64,000 nt of DNA from NCBI GenBank assembly GCA_022495995.1, contig JAFEMH010001489.1:1-64000 (forward strand). Direction: 5' to 3'. Origin of the DNA: Adenophora triphylla var. japonica. Lineage: Eukaryota > Streptophyta > Magnoliopsida > Asterales > Campanulaceae. Shown here piece after piece: positions 53,575-64,000 of this stretch (the first letter of the stretch is position 1; each line of letters begins with the position of its first letter). The notes beneath the pieces are model-generated. The model was not told the origin of the DNA, searched no databases, and saw nothing but the letters and a program-made list of their open reading frames with translations. Made by a program: the position numbers and the translations under genes.

Positions 53575-56500
53575 TCATCCAAGGCGGTTTGGGTAGGAGC
53601 GGGTGAGGTTGAAGCTTGTTGCGGTTGAGGGATGAGGTTCCTTATATCTCCCAATAATTACATTTTGAATCTCCCTATAGTATGATCTACGGTAATCACG
53701 AAGCGTTTGTGAGTTGTTGCATAGAATCCTTGAGTTGATCCTTGTTGGAGAATCACCCGGGAAGTCAAGAACCGCTTTACGGAGTTCAACTTTGAACTTG
53801 AAGAGGGAGGATTCGGCGGCGGTTTTAAGGGCTTCAACATCAGAAGGTGATCTCTCCCCCTTAATGGCATCAAGCAATTGGGATTTAAGGTTAGCCATTT
53901 CGGCGGTTTGAGCATCAACCTTGGCATGCGGGGAGCGGTTGGAGGCTTCAAGGTTGGCATTGGATGCGGTTAAGGCCATGTTGGATTCGATCGGTTTTAG
54001 CATGTGGCCTTGGTTTACAATCAAGCGTGATTGAATCGGTTGAAGGGTGGAAAGAATTTGAAGGTAGTCGAGAGGGAGCGGTTGGGATGGATGGAATTTG
54101 GGTAATTGAGGGAGGCGGTTGAGATTGGGTTGGAGGTGCGGTTTGGGATAAGGGGTTTAGGAGTGTTTGGAAAAGGCAGTGTTGGGACGATAAAGGGTGA
54201 AGTGGTTGGAGGAGGAATAGGTTGAGTTTGGGTTAAAGGAATGGAAGCGGTTGGAATTGGAATGGAAGGAATAGGTGCGGGTGAGAGTGGAATGTTGGTG
54301 GTTGGAATTCCAGAAGTTATAGGGTTAGAGTCAGAGGAGGAACTTGTATGGGGTTTGTATGGACGAAATAGGAGGGGTTCTTTGTATAGAAGGTGAGGTT
54401 TGAGGAGGTGGTGTAGGACGGCGGTCAGGAGTAGGGGATTTTTGAGGTGGGGAATTTTCAGGAGGAGGAGGAATAATGACGCGGTTTGGGGATGGTGTTT
54501 TCTCGCGGTTAAGGTTTGAAATGGAGATGGCTGGGGTATGGTGAGAATGTGGATTTGAGTGAACGCGGTTTGAAGGATGGGGGGAATTGGAGTGGTTGGA
54601 ATGTTGAGGTGAGGGAGTTGGTGATTGATTGGTATGAAGAAGAATGAGATTTAGAAGGGGAGTTGGATGGTGTATGGGAAGAGGAATGGGAAGAAGATTT
54701 AGAAGAAGATGGAGAAGGGGAAGGTTGATTTCTAACTCGTTGAAGAAACCGCTTGGGGCCTTTGGTTGGAGTATTCTTTTTGGCAATCTGTTTAACCCTC
54801 TTAGGTTTCTCCCCCTGAGCGGTTGCAGCTCTTTGCGGTTGAGGAGGAGAGAGCGGTTTAGGGGGTAGAGTTTTGGCTGGTGAGGAATGATGGGAGCGGT
54901 TAGGAGATTGAGGTGGTGTTGGAATAAGAGTTTGGGTTTGGGGCGGTTGAGAAGGTGGCGGTTGGGGAATTGGTTCCTTTGTTTTACACAGGCGGCACCC
55001 TTCTCGGCTTGCTTCCTCTTTATTCTATCAATCTCGAGCATAGTAAGCGACTAGCTCCTCATCCGTCATCTTGGCTAGCTCGGCTGAGTTTCCTTTGCCT
55101 TTTTGGCCTTGGCAATCAATGGAGGAATAGATGCATCTTCCTCTTCTTCTTCTTCTTCAATCACTTCATCCAGAAGTGTCATCTTTTCTTTCTCTTTCCT
55201 TGGCTTTTTCTTGCTAGGGCCTGCACCAGATGCACCACGCGGTTGGGTAGGTGCGGTTTTGGTTTTCTTTACAAGTGGTTACTGCGGGAGCTTTTCTTTT
55301 CCTTGAAACCGCCTTTGCGGCTTTAGTCGGGCCCTTGGCCGCGGTTGCGGGGTCATCTCAACAAATGGTTCTTTGGGTTGGAAGGTATCGGCATCATAAA
55401 GGGTTACGTAATCATCATTGCCAAAGGAAAATGCGAAGGAGTGCAAAGTCTTGAGCCCTAAAGATTCTTCAACTCCCCAGTGGTAGCAAATGTCAGGGGT
55501 AGTAGCCTTCATTTCTTCCAAGTGTTGATAATTGGCAAATAAGGCGGTCAGCAATCTTCCAAAGGGTCTCCACCTAGTATTGACATCCTTGGATTTCAAC
55601 TGATAAGCATCTATACTACTGGCCAGTTCCCTCATCAAGATCTTGGGCCAATGTAGCTTCATGCCATGAAAGATGGCACAGCAATACTTCCACTGATGAG
55701 AAGTGAAGTTGTTGTGGTTCCCTGTCTTTCCACAAACAGATTTTCCAACTATGTAACACAAATGGCTCATCATCTCTCCAAATTCTCTCCTAGCTATCTT
55801 CTTGTAGCTACGACAAGGAATCCGGTCTTCCGGTGAGGGTTGAGCAAGTAGCATCTGAACCTCTGGGATACTTCAAGCTGGAGCATTGGATACATGGAAG
55901 TCAAAAGTTCCTCTAATATCCAGGTAGTCAATAGAGACTTTGAACCCTTCAACAATTCCCACTAAGCTGGGTATCTTGGTTCCATCTGAAAGTTCAGTCT
56001 CTCCCTTCTGTGCGGTTTGGTAGAATTGATCAATAAAGAGAGGGATGGTAAAGGTTTGCTGTTTGTTGAAGAGGGGAAGGATTCCAGAGGCTCTCATCTT
56101 CCTTATCATCTCTCTTCCAAGAGCATCAGTCTGCAATTCAGGTTCATTGATTTCCCAACCTGGTAGGAAATACTTGGTATTCTACAAAGAAAACACACAA
56201 GTTAGAATATCTTAGGAAAATCACAGTTTACAAGCGGTTGGTGCACACATGCGGTTGGCATTAGTGCGGTTTTGGGAAATGAAAATTTCCAACCTCAAGG
56301 AAACTGTGAACACAGGTAGGAAAACAAATAGAAAAATACAAAAGTATATTTACTTAGTACGTGGCATTGTAATCCAAGATTATCCCACACTGCAAGCGGT
56401 GCTTAGAGAGGAAGGTTATGGTGTCCAGCCTATATACTTAGTAACACTTAAGTAATTTTAGCATGCGGTTTCAAAAGAATATGCGGTTTTGAAAACATGT

Positions 56501-57211
56501 CATGCGGTTCTGAGATTGCGGTTGAAGAACCAAAAACACATGCGGTTTTAACAATGCGGTTTTGAAACAAACATAAGTAATTATATGTGCGGTTTCATAA
56601 CATGCGGTTCCATGAATGATGCGGTTCAAACAAGCAACATAGGCAAATTTTTCAGAAATTTTCTAAGTATGGAAAAATAAGATTAAAAGTTAGGGCAAAC
56701 TAAAACATAAAAACTTTCTGAAAAAGATGATGAACAGTAACTTGAGTGCATGAAGAACACGAAGAACATCAAGAACAAAGATTTTGAAAAAGTTAACCAA
56801 AATGAACAAATAACATGTCAAAATGATCACATTGAGCAGTAGATTACTAATATAACAATAGAATTATCTACTTTACTCAGAATCACCCAGAAAATGAGCA
56901 AATCATAAAGTGGGTTTTCGAAACAAAAATCTTCAAAAGTTCAAAATCAGTGTCCTAGATGATCATTGATCATAAAATAAAGTATATAATCCTAATCTAG
57001 TCAAGATTCCGAACATAACCCAACAAATTTCATGCAAAATGGTTAAGAAATGAAGAACATATGAACAAAAAGTTAGGTTATGGTGTTCGAAGCTTAAAAG
57101 GTTCATCGATGGCGGATATGAGCAAGTTAAACAAGTATGTTTGCGAGAAAAGTAAGAGGATTAGAGTTTAAGAAATCATACCATGTCAAAGATAGATTGT
57201 TTGGGTGCCAT
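53575..57211 (-). pseudogene. TE10 extra 3' gene (envelope-position ORF) with its own intron
   Basis: Inferred exon 1 is 57211-57182 (ATG, 10 codons), then a GT-AG intron 57181-56182, then a long exon from 56181. The N-terminal part to 55279 is globular with FLPGWEINEP and HQWKYCCAIFHGMKLHW, interrupted by one in-frame TGA (55875-55873). A Pro/Ser-rich part (about 55041-54331) and a coiled-coil-like part (54024-53575) follow in shifted frames. No signal peptide or clear membrane segment is seen, so calling it an envelope protein is not supported. It resembles proteins annotated as plant transposon-associated. A TATATATA box lies about 130 bp upstream. Confidence 0.55.
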
Positions 57212-57350
57212 TGACTTGAAACACTTAGAAACTTATGAGGTTTTGAAGAAAAAGTTTGGTAGAAGGCGACGAGATGAGTACGAGAGAGAGAGAGAAGACG
57301 GTAAAAGTTTTAAAAGGTGACTTATGTCTTCTATATATAGGAAAAAGTTA
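57212..57350 (-). promoter_or_regulatory. Putative internal promoter for the TE10 3' gene
   Basis: On minus, CTATATATAG at about 57347-57338 precedes a C/T-rich leader (GA-rich on +, 57280-57300) and the ATG at 57211. GCGGTT copies cluster on the far side at 57640-57740, about 300 bp upstream of the TATA box. Confidence 0.5.
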
Positions 57351-57583
57351 GGGTTTGGCAGTTGAAAGGACCGTTTAGTTTCACCCACTTAGTGAATCAT
57401 TGCAAAGCATGCACCCTTTCAGCTTCAACACGTCAAACAATGACGGCTGACATGAAGGCCATTTAATGCTAATGTTCCCTTTGCATTGAATGCTCTCAAA
57501 ATTTAAATTTTCGTGAGAAAACATTTGCAAATAAACCCTTAAGGAAAAATAAGGGTGAAAAATAAATAAAAGGAATTTGAACG

Positions 57584-57617
<34 letters not shown>

Positions 57618-57799
57618 ATAGAAAATACTCCAAGTTGAAATGCGGTTGAGATCCAAGCGGTTGAACTGCAGCATGCGGTTTTGAGTGATGCGGTTGACTG
57701 CAGGGCGGTTGGACATACTTGCGGTTTGATGCACGCGGTTTCAACAATGGAATTGCAACTATACTTAACACACAAGTTAGTTAATAAAAAGAATGGAAT
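57351..57799 (-). other. TE10 region between RNase H and the 3' gene
   Basis: Noncoding. Contains a long A/T run near 57585-57610 and seven GCGGTT copies within about 100 bp at 57640-57740. Confidence 0.7.
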
Positions 57800-58538
57800 T
57801 TATTTAAGTTCAAGCATACCCATTTCTCCTCTGAGGAAAGAAAACCTCTTGGAGTCAAGAGCCTTTGTGAGGATATCGGCAATCTGGTTGTACGTCCCCA
57901 CGTACTCTAAATGGATATTCCTCTTCTCCACATGGTCTTTGAGGAAATGATACTTGATATCTATATGCTTGGTCTTGGAGTGCATGACGGGGTTGTTAGA
58001 GGCTGAAATAGTTGAAGTGTTGTCACACATGATGGGGCAATTCCCTTCATGGATTCCATAGTCTACCAAGCTGTTGCTTCATCGAAAGGATTTGGACGGC
58101 AACAACTACCGGCAAGCAATATACTCGGCCTCTGTGGTTGACAGCTTTGAAAGCGAAGCTTGCTTCTTGCAGCCCAAGCAACTAGTCTATTTCAGGAAAT
58201 GACAAGTACCACTAGTGCTTTTCTGTCAATAGTACAAAGTGCATAATCTGCATCTGAATAACCTACAAGATCGAAATTCGAATCTTTGGAATACCAAAGT
58301 CAAGGTTAGTGGTTCCGAGATAAATAGCGGATTATACGCTTGGCTGCAATAAGATGTGCTTCTCTAGGATGCAGCAGTAGCGAGCACATACACGGACACT
58401 AAACATAATATCGAGGCCTACTAGCGGTTAAGTAAAGTAATGAGCCGATCATACCTCGATATAAAGTTCGATCAACTTTCTTACCTTTGAGATCTTTATC
58501 TAGCTTATTCTTTGGTGGCCGTAGGAGTATCATATGCT
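57800..58538 (-). pseudogene. pol: TE10 RNase H
   Basis: The last 89 codons (58069-57800) are the copia RNase H end, with CDNTSTISASNNPV and HSKTKHIDIKYHFLKDHV, ending at LELK and a stop. The upstream part 58070-58538, joining RT to RNase H, is only readable across several frame changes. It would degrade the RNA strand during copying. Confidence 0.78.
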
Positions 58539-59396
58539 TTAGCATTTTCTAATCCAAACTTCTTTATCAACTCCTTGGTGTATTTGGCTTGGGCGAGGAA
58601 AATACCTTCTTCGCATTGCTTGATTTGAAGCCCGGAAGAATGTTAATTCTCCCATCATGCTCATCTCAAACTTGCTTTTCATTAGCTTTTCGAAACGCTT
58701 ACAAAGCAACTCATTAGTAGAACCAAAAATAATATCATCGACATAAATTTGAACAAGTAAAGTATGCTCATTATATTTGGCAATAAAAAGAGTTGTATCA
58801 ATTTTACCACGTTTAAATCCTTTTTCTAGTAAAAATTTAGAAAGAGTCTCATACCATGCCCTTGGAGCTTGCTTAAGTCCATACAAAGCTTTTTGGAGTT
58901 TGTAGACATGATTGGGAAATTTGGAGTCTTCAAATCCAGGAGGTTGGGCAACATATACGGTCTCTTGCAGTTCGCCGTTGAGGAAAGCACTCTTCACGTC
59001 CATTTGATATAACTTGAAACGCTTGAAAGAGGCGTAGGCTAAGAAGATCCTAATAGCTTCCAATCTTGCAACTGGAGCAAAGGTTTCATCATAATCAATT
59101 CCTTCTTCTTGCCTATATCCTTGTGCAACCAACCTTGCTTTATTCCTAGTGATGCTTCCATTCTCATCCATCTTATTCCTAAATACCCACTTAGTTCCTA
59201 TCACTCCTTGATCCTGAGGTCTAGGCACCAAAGTCCAGACCTTGCATCTTTCAAACTGGTTGAGTTCTTCTTGCATATCAACAACCCAACTTGAGTCTTG
59301 GAGTGCTTCATCAATCTTCTTGGGTTCAACTTGAGATAAAGAAGTATGCTCGTCATAATTTGATCTCCTTGTTTGAACAGGAAAACAGATCACCAA
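58539..59396 (-). pseudogene. pol: TE10 reverse transcriptase
   Basis: A 285-codon frame holds most of copia [61 protein letters not shown] and the catalytic Y-V-D-D at residues 218-221. After MGELTFF the frame shifts near 58650 and the remaining residues are out of register. The catalytic core is intact; the thumb and connection are not. Confidence 0.88.
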
Positions 59397-59761
59397 TCAC
59401 ATTAGTGAGGGTGGCTAGCGACTTCACGAACCTCAGGGGTAAGTCTGGTTGGGTGAGGTTTGTTGAAGATCTTCAATTGGAACATCGTTAGATCCTTGGC
59501 GAAGTCATGGAAGGTAAGTTGACGAAGAGGTTCTATAAGGCTGGATAGGGAATTCTCAACTTCATCTTCCCTTGCGGTTGCATACGGAGAGGGTTCTTCG
59601 GGTGCGGTTTCAAAATTGCGGTTTTGGGGAATTTCGGTTGAGGAGTCTTTGGATTTTGCGGTTGAGGTTCGGGTGCGGTTTGAGATTCACCTGGTTCATT
59701 ATGCTCAACAAAATCATCGGCAACATTTGGAGCCAAATGTGGCTCAAGGAGAGAATGCTCA
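59397..59761 (-). pseudogene. TE10 integrase-RT linker, degraded
   Basis: The linker between integrase and RT in copia elements is acidic and variable. Here a Pro/Gln/Glu-rich frame (59736-59533) has NEPGESQTAPEPQPQ, and GCGGTT copies (59570-59690) encode much of the low-complexity sequence. Confidence 0.55.
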
Positions 59762-60364
59762 TCAAAAGTAACATGGACGAGACTCTACTATTTTTAAACT
59801 AGTTTTATTGAAAATACGAAAAGCTTTAGAATGTTTAGCATACCCAACAAAAATACCTTCATCGGCCTTGGCTCCGAATTTACCTCTATTTTCTCTTCCA
59901 TTGTAGAGAACAAAACATTTGCGGCCAAAGATCTTGAAGAAAGCAATGTTGGGGGTTCTTCCTCGCCAAAGCTCATAGGGAGTCTTATTATAGGTTTTGT
60001 TGATGAGGGAGCGGTTACGAGTGAAGCATGCGGTATTGATAGCTTCGGCCCGGAAATGCGAGGCGGCTTTGCTTCGAGATATCATTGTCTTTCCGGCCTC
60101 AATCAACGTCCTATTCTTCCTTTCCACAACCCCATTTTGTTGTGGAACACCGTGTTGAAAAATTGTGATCAATCCCATGGTCATCACAATCTTGAGCAAC
60201 AGATTGTTCTTGAATTCTGTTCCATTATACGATCGAACACTAACGATGTCGTCTTCTTTTTGAGTTTGGAGCCGTCTAAATAGTGCGGTGAGAATCTCAT
60301 AACGATCATCTTTGGAAATCATCATCTCAACCCACGTATATCTTGAATAATCATCCACCACCAC
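59762..60364 (-). pseudogene. pol: TE10 integrase core with altered catalytic residue
   Basis: The 200-codon frame has VVDDYSRYTWV (first catalytic Asp), QQNGVVERKNRTL (catalytic Glu) and GRKCFVLYNG...GIFVGYA of the C-terminal domain. The second catalytic motif, usually RSDxGxEF, reads RSYNGTEF, so Asp is replaced by Tyr. The zinc-binding N-terminal part (about 60365-60640) is in broken frames. Integration activity is not expected from this copy. Confidence 0.85.
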
Positions 60365-60639
60365 TAAGGTATATCTATTTCCTCCAATCTTTGGCGGTGG
60401 TTACGGGTCCAAACAAATCAATGTGAAGCGGTTGTAAGCATCTTGAAGTTGAAGGAGCGGTCTTCTTTGGTGAAGACGACGGCCTTGCTTACAGTGGCAT
60501 GCCTTGCATTTCTACGGATGGTGGTCGGCCACTTTAGGTAAACCACGAGCGAGGTTTTCCCTACCAATCTTTGCAAGATACTTGAAGTTCAAGTGGCTCA
60601 ACCTCTTGTGCCATAGCCAACTATTTTCGCTCACATTCT

Positions 60640-61183
60640 TAGCTACAAAACGAGAGATTAGTAATACTACATGTAGAATTTAGATCAATAATGTAAATAT
60701 TACTCTTACGAATCCACTGTGAGTAGGGTGGCCTTGGAAATGCTATCTTTGATAAAGCAATTTGATGACGTGAAGTTGCAAAGCATTCCTTTGTCGCAAA
60801 ATTGAGAAATTGAAAGGAGGTTGTGCTTGAGTCCATCGACAAGTGAAACCTTCTCAATGGTTAGGTTTCCTCTCCTTATCACACCATATCGATGGTCTTG
60901 CCTTTGTTGTTGTCACGAAAGGTTACGAGATGGACCACTTGCTTCAACGACATCTTCAAGTAATGATCTATCTCCGGTCATATGTCTTGGCGACCACTTT
61001 GTCAAGATACCATTCATTATCCTTGGAGTGACCGGCCATGAAGCGAGAGGACTGAAATGTAAACATTAAGAACGAGGTCCCCCTTTATTCCTTGGGTCTG
61101 AAGTTAGCAACCCTTTACGACCCACACTGTTTGACGAAGGAGGTTTGCTCTTCACTGGCATTGGGTGTGAACCGCAAAAGGCA
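60640..61183 (-). pseudogene. TE10 protease, degenerate
   Basis: Around 61010 the WYLD motif of the copia protease is visible, but an indel directly after Asp disrupts the active-site triad. MTGD and SLLEDVVEAS follow in another frame. ISQFCDKG near 60800 marks the end of the protease region. Expected position between gag and integrase. Confidence 0.65.
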
Positions 61184-61907
61184 TTACGCGGCCTTGTGAC
61201 CTAAACCATCACACACAGAACATTTATAAAAGCTACAAGCATCATGAGGTTTTACTAACTCCTTACTCTTCTTAGGAGTTGCATGCGGTTTGGGACAAGG
61301 AAGCGGTTTGGGAGGTGCAGTTCCAGCTAGCATTCCAGCTGATATAAATGGAACAGGCTTTGGTTTAACCACGTATTTCACAGGAACGCTATTCTTGCTT
61401 TTGAAGGCGGGAGGAGCGGTCGAAGAAGAGGCAGCGGTCGGACCTAGAGTTAGCGAACCGCCTTTTCCACCAGAAGCGGTTGGAGCAGGGATTCTACCAA
61501 TTCCATAAGCCATTTCCTCTTCAGGTGCTTCCACTGAATTCTTAGGTTTTAACACAAAATTCTTCCCATATTGCTTTCCTTTAGGGTAGACATAATTTAC
61601 TTGTCTTGCTTTACCCTTACCCTTAGCATGCTTCTCCTTGGGAATTTCTTTAGTCGAGTTAAAATTCCTCATCCTTTTCGCTCGAGGATGCACACTTCTC
61701 CTCTTCCTCAGATCCAAACCCTAGACCATCCTTAGTTCCAGGAGGAACTTGGAAGTCCATGATTTTATCCTTGGTGGATTGAGACTTGAGCCACGAATCA
61801 ATAATCTTTTGGCGATCGTTGATTTGAGTTACCAAGTCATCATTCCTGAGTTGAAGTGCAGCAACCTTAGTTTCAAGGATGCGGTTTTGATCGGCAAGAG
61901 GAGTCAT
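61184..61907 (-). pseudogene. gag: TE10 gag C-terminal region with second zinc knuckle
   Basis: The first part (61907-61659) is a coiled coil (LETKVAALQLRNDDLVTQI). The second (61717-61184) is Lys-rich, then Pro/Ala-rich, ending CSFYKCSVCDGLGHKA, a second knuckle-like motif as in Sirevirus gag. The two are joined by a frame change near 61690. Confidence 0.7.
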
Positions 61908-62369
61908 CTGTTTGATTTGGTCCTTAAGATTAGAAATTTCGAGACCTCATCACGGTTTTCTCCGTCTTGTCTGATTAAGTTCATCATGAGCTAAGCTTAA
62001 GGCTTTCTTAAGATTTGAGAGCGATGGATCACCATTTCGGCTTCCTTGAACATCCTTTCATGTTCCATGGGAGAAACCTCTTCCACCACCTTTTTTAAAA
62101 TTTTCTTCTTTGGAATAGTTTTGAAGGTGGAGCATTTGTAGGAGGAAAAATGGGACGTGAATACGAGCAATTTCCTATCTTAATGCTAGGAGTAAGTTTG
62201 ATATCATCATCAATTTAAAATTTGGAAGTTTTGTAGAAACCTCCTTTTCTTCCATATCTTGCAAATCAGTGACTCGAGAATCGATTCATCGGAAGCATGC
62301 AATTAAGCGAGATTAACCTCTTCGGTTTCATCATCACTTCCATCATCGAATCTGTTTCAATCCAAGTTG

Positions 62370-63465
62370 CTAATTCCTTGGAATTCTCTTCCTCCTCGGC
62401 AACCATTCCCTTGCGATGAGAAAATTTCGCAGGAGAGGTTTTCTTTTCATGTATTCATATTTAGGTTTGTGGACACTCCCGGATGCAAAGTGGCCGGGTT
62501 TTCTACAATTGTAGCAAACTAGATCACTCTTTTTCTTTGTATCTCCGGCCTTAGAAAACGTTGCGGGAGGTTTGCCTTTTGAAAATGATTTTGTGAAAGG
62601 TTTTGAGGATTTTCTAAATTTTTGGAATCTTTTCACAAACATGGCAAAATCATCATCATCCATCTCGATGAGTGATGAGGTTGATATGGAAGGATCAGCG
62701 GTTTGGTTGGATGTAGATGGTTTCTCCTCTTGTTCCACTACGGACATGGAAAGCGATTTGGTTTTTCCTTCAATCTCTTCAATATGATTTAATTTTAATT
62801 CATAGACTCTAAGATTGGCGTACAAGTTACTTAACGACCAAGTACCCAAAACTTTGGAGTCTTCTAAAGAGGTAGCCTTATTTACCCATTTAGAACCTAA
62901 AGCAGATAGGAAAGTCATGTTGATTTCCTTATCGGTTAAAGTTTTGCCAAGAGATCTACAAGCATTAACTACCTCAACATATCGATCGTAGGTTTGTCGC
63001 AAGGTTTCGTTGGATTTTCTGTTGAAGTTGTTGTATGATCTTTCAACAGCATATAATTTGGTTTCCTTGCATTCATCATCACCTTCGAGGTAGCTCTCAA
63101 TGGCATCCCACATACGCTGCGGTTTTGAGGTACATCACTTTCTGTAGAGTTGATACGGGGAGGGTTCCAGAAATGATGTGCCTAGCCTTGCTGTCCAAGG
63201 CAACCAATCTCTTCTCTTCATCCGACCACTCTTCTTTTGGCTTTTTGACCTCTGGAATTTCAGCATTGGTGGTTGCATCAGTATTGGCCTTCATTGGAAT
63301 CCATGGCCCATTGACTACGCACTCCACCAGCATCTCATCTATAGTTTCCAAATGAATAAGCATTCGGCACTTCCAGATGTCAAAGTGGTCTTCGTCCAAG
63401 ATTGGAATGTGTGAATAGTTAACAGTTGTCATTGTCTTTGAGGTTGCCATAACGAATCGGCACAC
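62370..63465 (-). pseudogene. gag: TE10 gag
   Basis: The ATG at 63465 (or 63450, in frame) opens a copia gag start: HFDIWKCRMLIHLETIDEMLV. The frame shifts near 63110 and resumes with MWDAIESYLEGDDECKETK, SNETLRQTYDRYVEVVNACR and the knuckle CYNCRKPGHFASGS. The last zinc ligand, normally Cys, is Ser. A basic tail follows. The sequence 62369-61908 downstream is in broken frames. Gag packages the RNA; this copy is defective. Confidence 0.85.
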
Positions 63466-63505
63466 AAGCTGTTAAGCTTGAAAAACAGTGGTTTTAAAAT
63501 GTGAT

Positions 63506-63517
63506 TGCTCTGATACC
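63506..63517 (-). other. TE10 primer-binding site (initiator tRNA-Met)
   Basis: On minus, TGGTATCAGAGC lies 2 bp after the LTR, the standard copia primer site for initiator tRNA-Met. Confidence 0.93.
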
Positions 63518-63519
63518 AC

Positions 63520-64000
63520 TTGTTGGTCCCAAAGGTGGCAACAAGGGTGAAAATACAGCTAGAGGGGGGGTGATTACCTGTTACAAATTTTTAGCCCTCT
63601 TTTAAAAAATAAACCTCTTTCTTACAAAATCCTCTTGCAGTTAATAATAGACTGCAAGTGATGATGTAAAATGCACAGCGGAATAATAGAGTGTAAAGCG
63701 GTTTTGAGATGCGGTTTGTAAAATGCGGTTTTGGTGGTGCGGTTTTGTTGAGAGCAGTTTTACAAACACGTGTGTTTTGACTATGTTAACTCCAAACACT
63801 ATTTCACAATAATTGATAGCTAAATAAAGATCAAACAGAGACAAAGATAAATAATTAGCAAGCACAAGAAATATAAATGCAGAAAGTAAGAACACGCTAT
63901 TTGGAGTGGTTCAATCGATAAACGATCTACGTCCACTACCAAGATGGTTAGTCTTGGATTTCTAAGAGAGATTTTATATTAAGTATTGCGAGATTACAAA
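63520..64000 (-). repeat. TE10 5' LTR (partial, cut by window end)
   Basis: Begins on + TGTTGGTCCC like 51024 and matches 51024-51505 with about eight differences by eye. Only its 3' end, in element sense, is in the window. Confidence 0.93.

Larger units (their letters stand above)
51024..64000 (-). mobile_element. TE10: Sirevirus-type Ty1/copia retrotransposon (extends past the window)
   Basis: On minus: 5' LTR (right, from 63520 on), iMet primer site, gag, degenerate protease, integrase, RT, RNase H, an extra 3' gene, polypurine tract and 3' LTR (52458-51024). The order INT before RT marks copia. The extra 3' gene, very long size and polypurine tract AGGGGGAGATTGTTGG point to Sirevirus. 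In the about 480 bp of the right LTR visible, only about eight differences from the left LTR are seen. The GCGGTT hexamer is extremely frequent throughout. Confidence 0.92.

Noticed and set aside
54644..55326. + strand Arg- and Phe-rich frames
   Set aside because: Complement of the Pro/Ser-rich part of the TE10 3' gene; composition shadow.
53575..56136. Host gene on the minus strand
   Set aside because: It lies between RNase H and polypurine tract of TE10, on its sense strand, so it is part of the element.

Overview
The window is repeat-dense nuclear DNA from a flowering plant, most likely a eudicot. It holds plant Ty3/gypsy elements with a second RNase H (Tat/Ogre type), an Athila-type gag next to an LTR with a tRNA-Asp-like primer site, and a Sirevirus-type Ty1/copia element. 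Antisense genes with GT-AG introns, a Mutator-like miniature element and AT-rich low-copy DNA complete it. I found no convincing host protein gene, rRNA or tRNA. Names TE1 to TE10 are mine.

Layout. 1-1229: unclassified repeats. 1230-12570 TE1: 5'-truncated Tat-type element on + with broken gag/protease/RT, a long open RNase H-integrase frame, tandem repeats, an intact three-exon antisense gene and a 3' LTR. 12571-15681: AT-rich DNA with a Stowaway-like hairpin and a palindromic 429-bp element flanked by a 10-bp duplication. 15687-23297 TE2: complete gag-only (TR-GAG type) element with two LTRs and target duplication CCATC. 23760-24852 TE3: 5' LTR and leader of a relative. 24853 to about 28330 TE4: minus-strand 3' LTR and tandem-repeat 3' region. 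About 28355-39994 TE5: + strand pol fragment, two antisense genes with plant-mobile-domain-like features, repeat arrays and LTR. 39995-41894 TE6: minus-strand Athila gag, primer site and LTR. 41895 to about 43925 TE7: 3' end of another Tat-type element. About 43926-46379 TE8: minus-strand gag and leader. 46380-51023 TE9: LTR, primer site, leader, gag and protease. 51024 to beyond 64000 TE10: minus-strand Sirevirus-like copia element. The boundaries fit nested insertion: TE5 in TE6 in TE7 in TE8, TE9 also in TE8, and TE10 in TE9.

Three signals stand out. First, nearly every LTR family carries its own short CG-centred palindrome, usually in two or more copies upstream of a TATA box. In TE5 the same palindrome also sits 124 and 162 bp upstream of the start codons of both antisense genes, which suggests one regulatory input shared by sense and antisense transcription. 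Second, several stem-loops recur between unrelated-looking Tat-type families with changes that keep pairing. Third, the copia element is saturated on one strand with the hexamer GCGGTT.

Most sense-strand retroelement frames are broken, so these copies are probably inactive for their own proteins. The TE1 antisense gene is open over 861 codons and the LTR pairs of TE2 and TE10 are nearly identical, so parts of the region are young. All domain assignments are by eye from motifs; no database search was run.
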